Below, piece after piece: positions 6,723 to 7,145 of a stretch of 7,145 nucleotides of DNA; within the stretch, counting starts at the first letter, position 1, and every line of letters starts with the position of its first letter. Origin of the DNA: an uncultured Pseudomonadota bacterium (lineage in GTDB: Bacteria; Pseudomonadota; Gammaproteobacteria; Steroidobacterales; Steroidobacteraceae). A model generated the notes under the pieces. That model saw only the letters and a list, made by a program, of their open reading frames with translations. It had not been told where the DNA came from and ran no database searches. A program made the position numbers and the translations under genes. Location of the stretch: NCBI GenBank assembly GCA_946479515.1, contig CAMLGF010000112.1, forward strand, positions 1 through 7,145, in the 5' to 3' direction.

Positions 6723-7145
6723 ACCAGCTGTGCCCGTGCCTCTCGGTCAAGGCGATCGCCGAGGTCGGCCCCCAGGTGCCGGCCGGATAGGGCTTCACCG
6801 TCTGCCGCGTGGTGCGCCAGCTGTTCTGGATGCCGTCTATCCACTGCCATGCCGCCTCGACCTCGTCACGGCGCACGAACAGCGTGGTGTTGCCCTTGAG
6901 TGCGTCGAGCAGCAGACGCTCGTAGGCGATGCGCGTGCGGCCTCCGCTCTCGTCCTTGGGCAGCGAGAGCTCGAGCGGCACTTCGCGCAGGCGCACGCCT
7001 TCGAGGCCCGGTTGTTTGCTGAGAATCTGCAGCACCACGCTTTCCTGCGGCTGCAGGCGGATCACCAGCCGGTTGGCCTGCAGGTTGGGCTCATCGGCCG
7101 CGAAGATGTTGTGCGGCACGGTCTTGAACTGGATGGCGATGTCGG
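6715..7145 (-). CDS. zwf: Glucose-6-phosphate 1-dehydrogenase, C-terminal part
   Basis: Only the last 142 codons lie in the window, and the frame is open across the right edge. The fragment reads [11 protein letters not shown], then [43 protein letters not shown] and [13 protein letters not shown]. These are the conserved C-terminal beta-sheet and tail motifs of Zwf. The enzyme oxidises glucose-6-phosphate to 6-phosphogluconolactone with NADP+ or NAD+ (EC 1.1.1.49 or 1.1.1.363), feeding both the pentose phosphate and Entner-Doudoroff routes. The catalytic His and Rossmann regions are outside the window, so cofactor preference cannot be judged. A GTG at 7119 is an internal valine codon, not a start, because homology continues upstream of it. 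It is directly followed by edd with an 8-base overlap. Confidence 0.96.
   Translation of the reverse strand, partial: DIAIQFKTVPHNIFAADEPNLQANRLVIRLQPQESVVLQILSKQPGLEGVRLREVPLELSLPKDESGGRTRIAYERLLLDALKGNTTLFVRRDEVEAAWQWIDGIQNSWRTTRQTVKPYPAGTWGPTSAIALTERHGHSWYE

Noticed and set aside
5952..6899. A 315-codon plus-strand open frame opposite edd and zwf
   Set aside because: Antisense shadow of two conserved enzymes; the translation is low-complexity His/Arg/Gly-rich.
7117..7119. GTG as the start of a 134-residue protein at the right end
   Set aside because: Zwf homology (DIAIQFKT) continues upstream of it to the window edge, so this is an internal codon of a truncated gene.

Overview
The window is a GC-rich, gene-dense bacterial chromosome segment with core metabolic genes and no mobile elements, CRISPR arrays or RNA genes that I can see. 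It carries a glutathione-dependent formaldehyde pathway (class III alcohol dehydrogenase, Gfa, S-formylglutathione hydrolase) and an Entner-Doudoroff pair (zwf-edd), with genes packed end to end. This suggests a free-living, glutathione-using proteobacterium. A high-GC gammaproteobacterium (Steroidobacter/Nevskiales-like) is my guess, but the sequence alone cannot fix it.

Layout, left to right. (1) Positions 2-769 (+): the 3' part of an alpha/beta-hydrolase of the Asp-nucleophile type, cut by the window edge. (2) Positions 3312-752 (-): a compact operon frmA/adhC -> gfa -> fghA for formaldehyde detoxification. Formaldehyde and glutathione form S-hydroxymethylglutathione (Gfa is proposed to assist). 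FrmA oxidises it to S-formylglutathione, and FghA hydrolyses that to formate and glutathione. The end of fghA overlaps the end of the hydrolase gene tail to tail. (3) Positions 3313-3521: a roughly 210-base divergent control region with three closely spaced inverted repeats and a perfect Shine-Dalgarno for the rightward gene. (4) Positions 3522-4992 (+): a two-gene unit, a cytochrome b561-type membrane haem protein overlapping a LuxR-type DNA-binding protein with two predicted N-terminal membrane helices. (5) Positions 7145-4914 (-): the 3' part of zwf overlapping a complete edd. Glucose-6-phosphate is oxidised by Zwf and, after lactone hydrolysis, dehydrated by Edd to KDPG. The 3' end of edd overlaps the 3' end of the LuxR-type gene by 79 bases.

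Most of this is ordinary metabolism. The parts worth a second look are the cytochrome b561/membrane-anchored LuxR pair, which could be a redox- or membrane-state-sensing regulatory unit. The LuxR protein has an odd C-terminal tail, built partly from a 15-bp tandem repeat and partly from sequence antisense to edd. The first hydrolase lacks the usual catalytic histidine at the expected place. The divergent intergenic region holds a cluster of dyads. I found no convincing evidence for an entirely new system.
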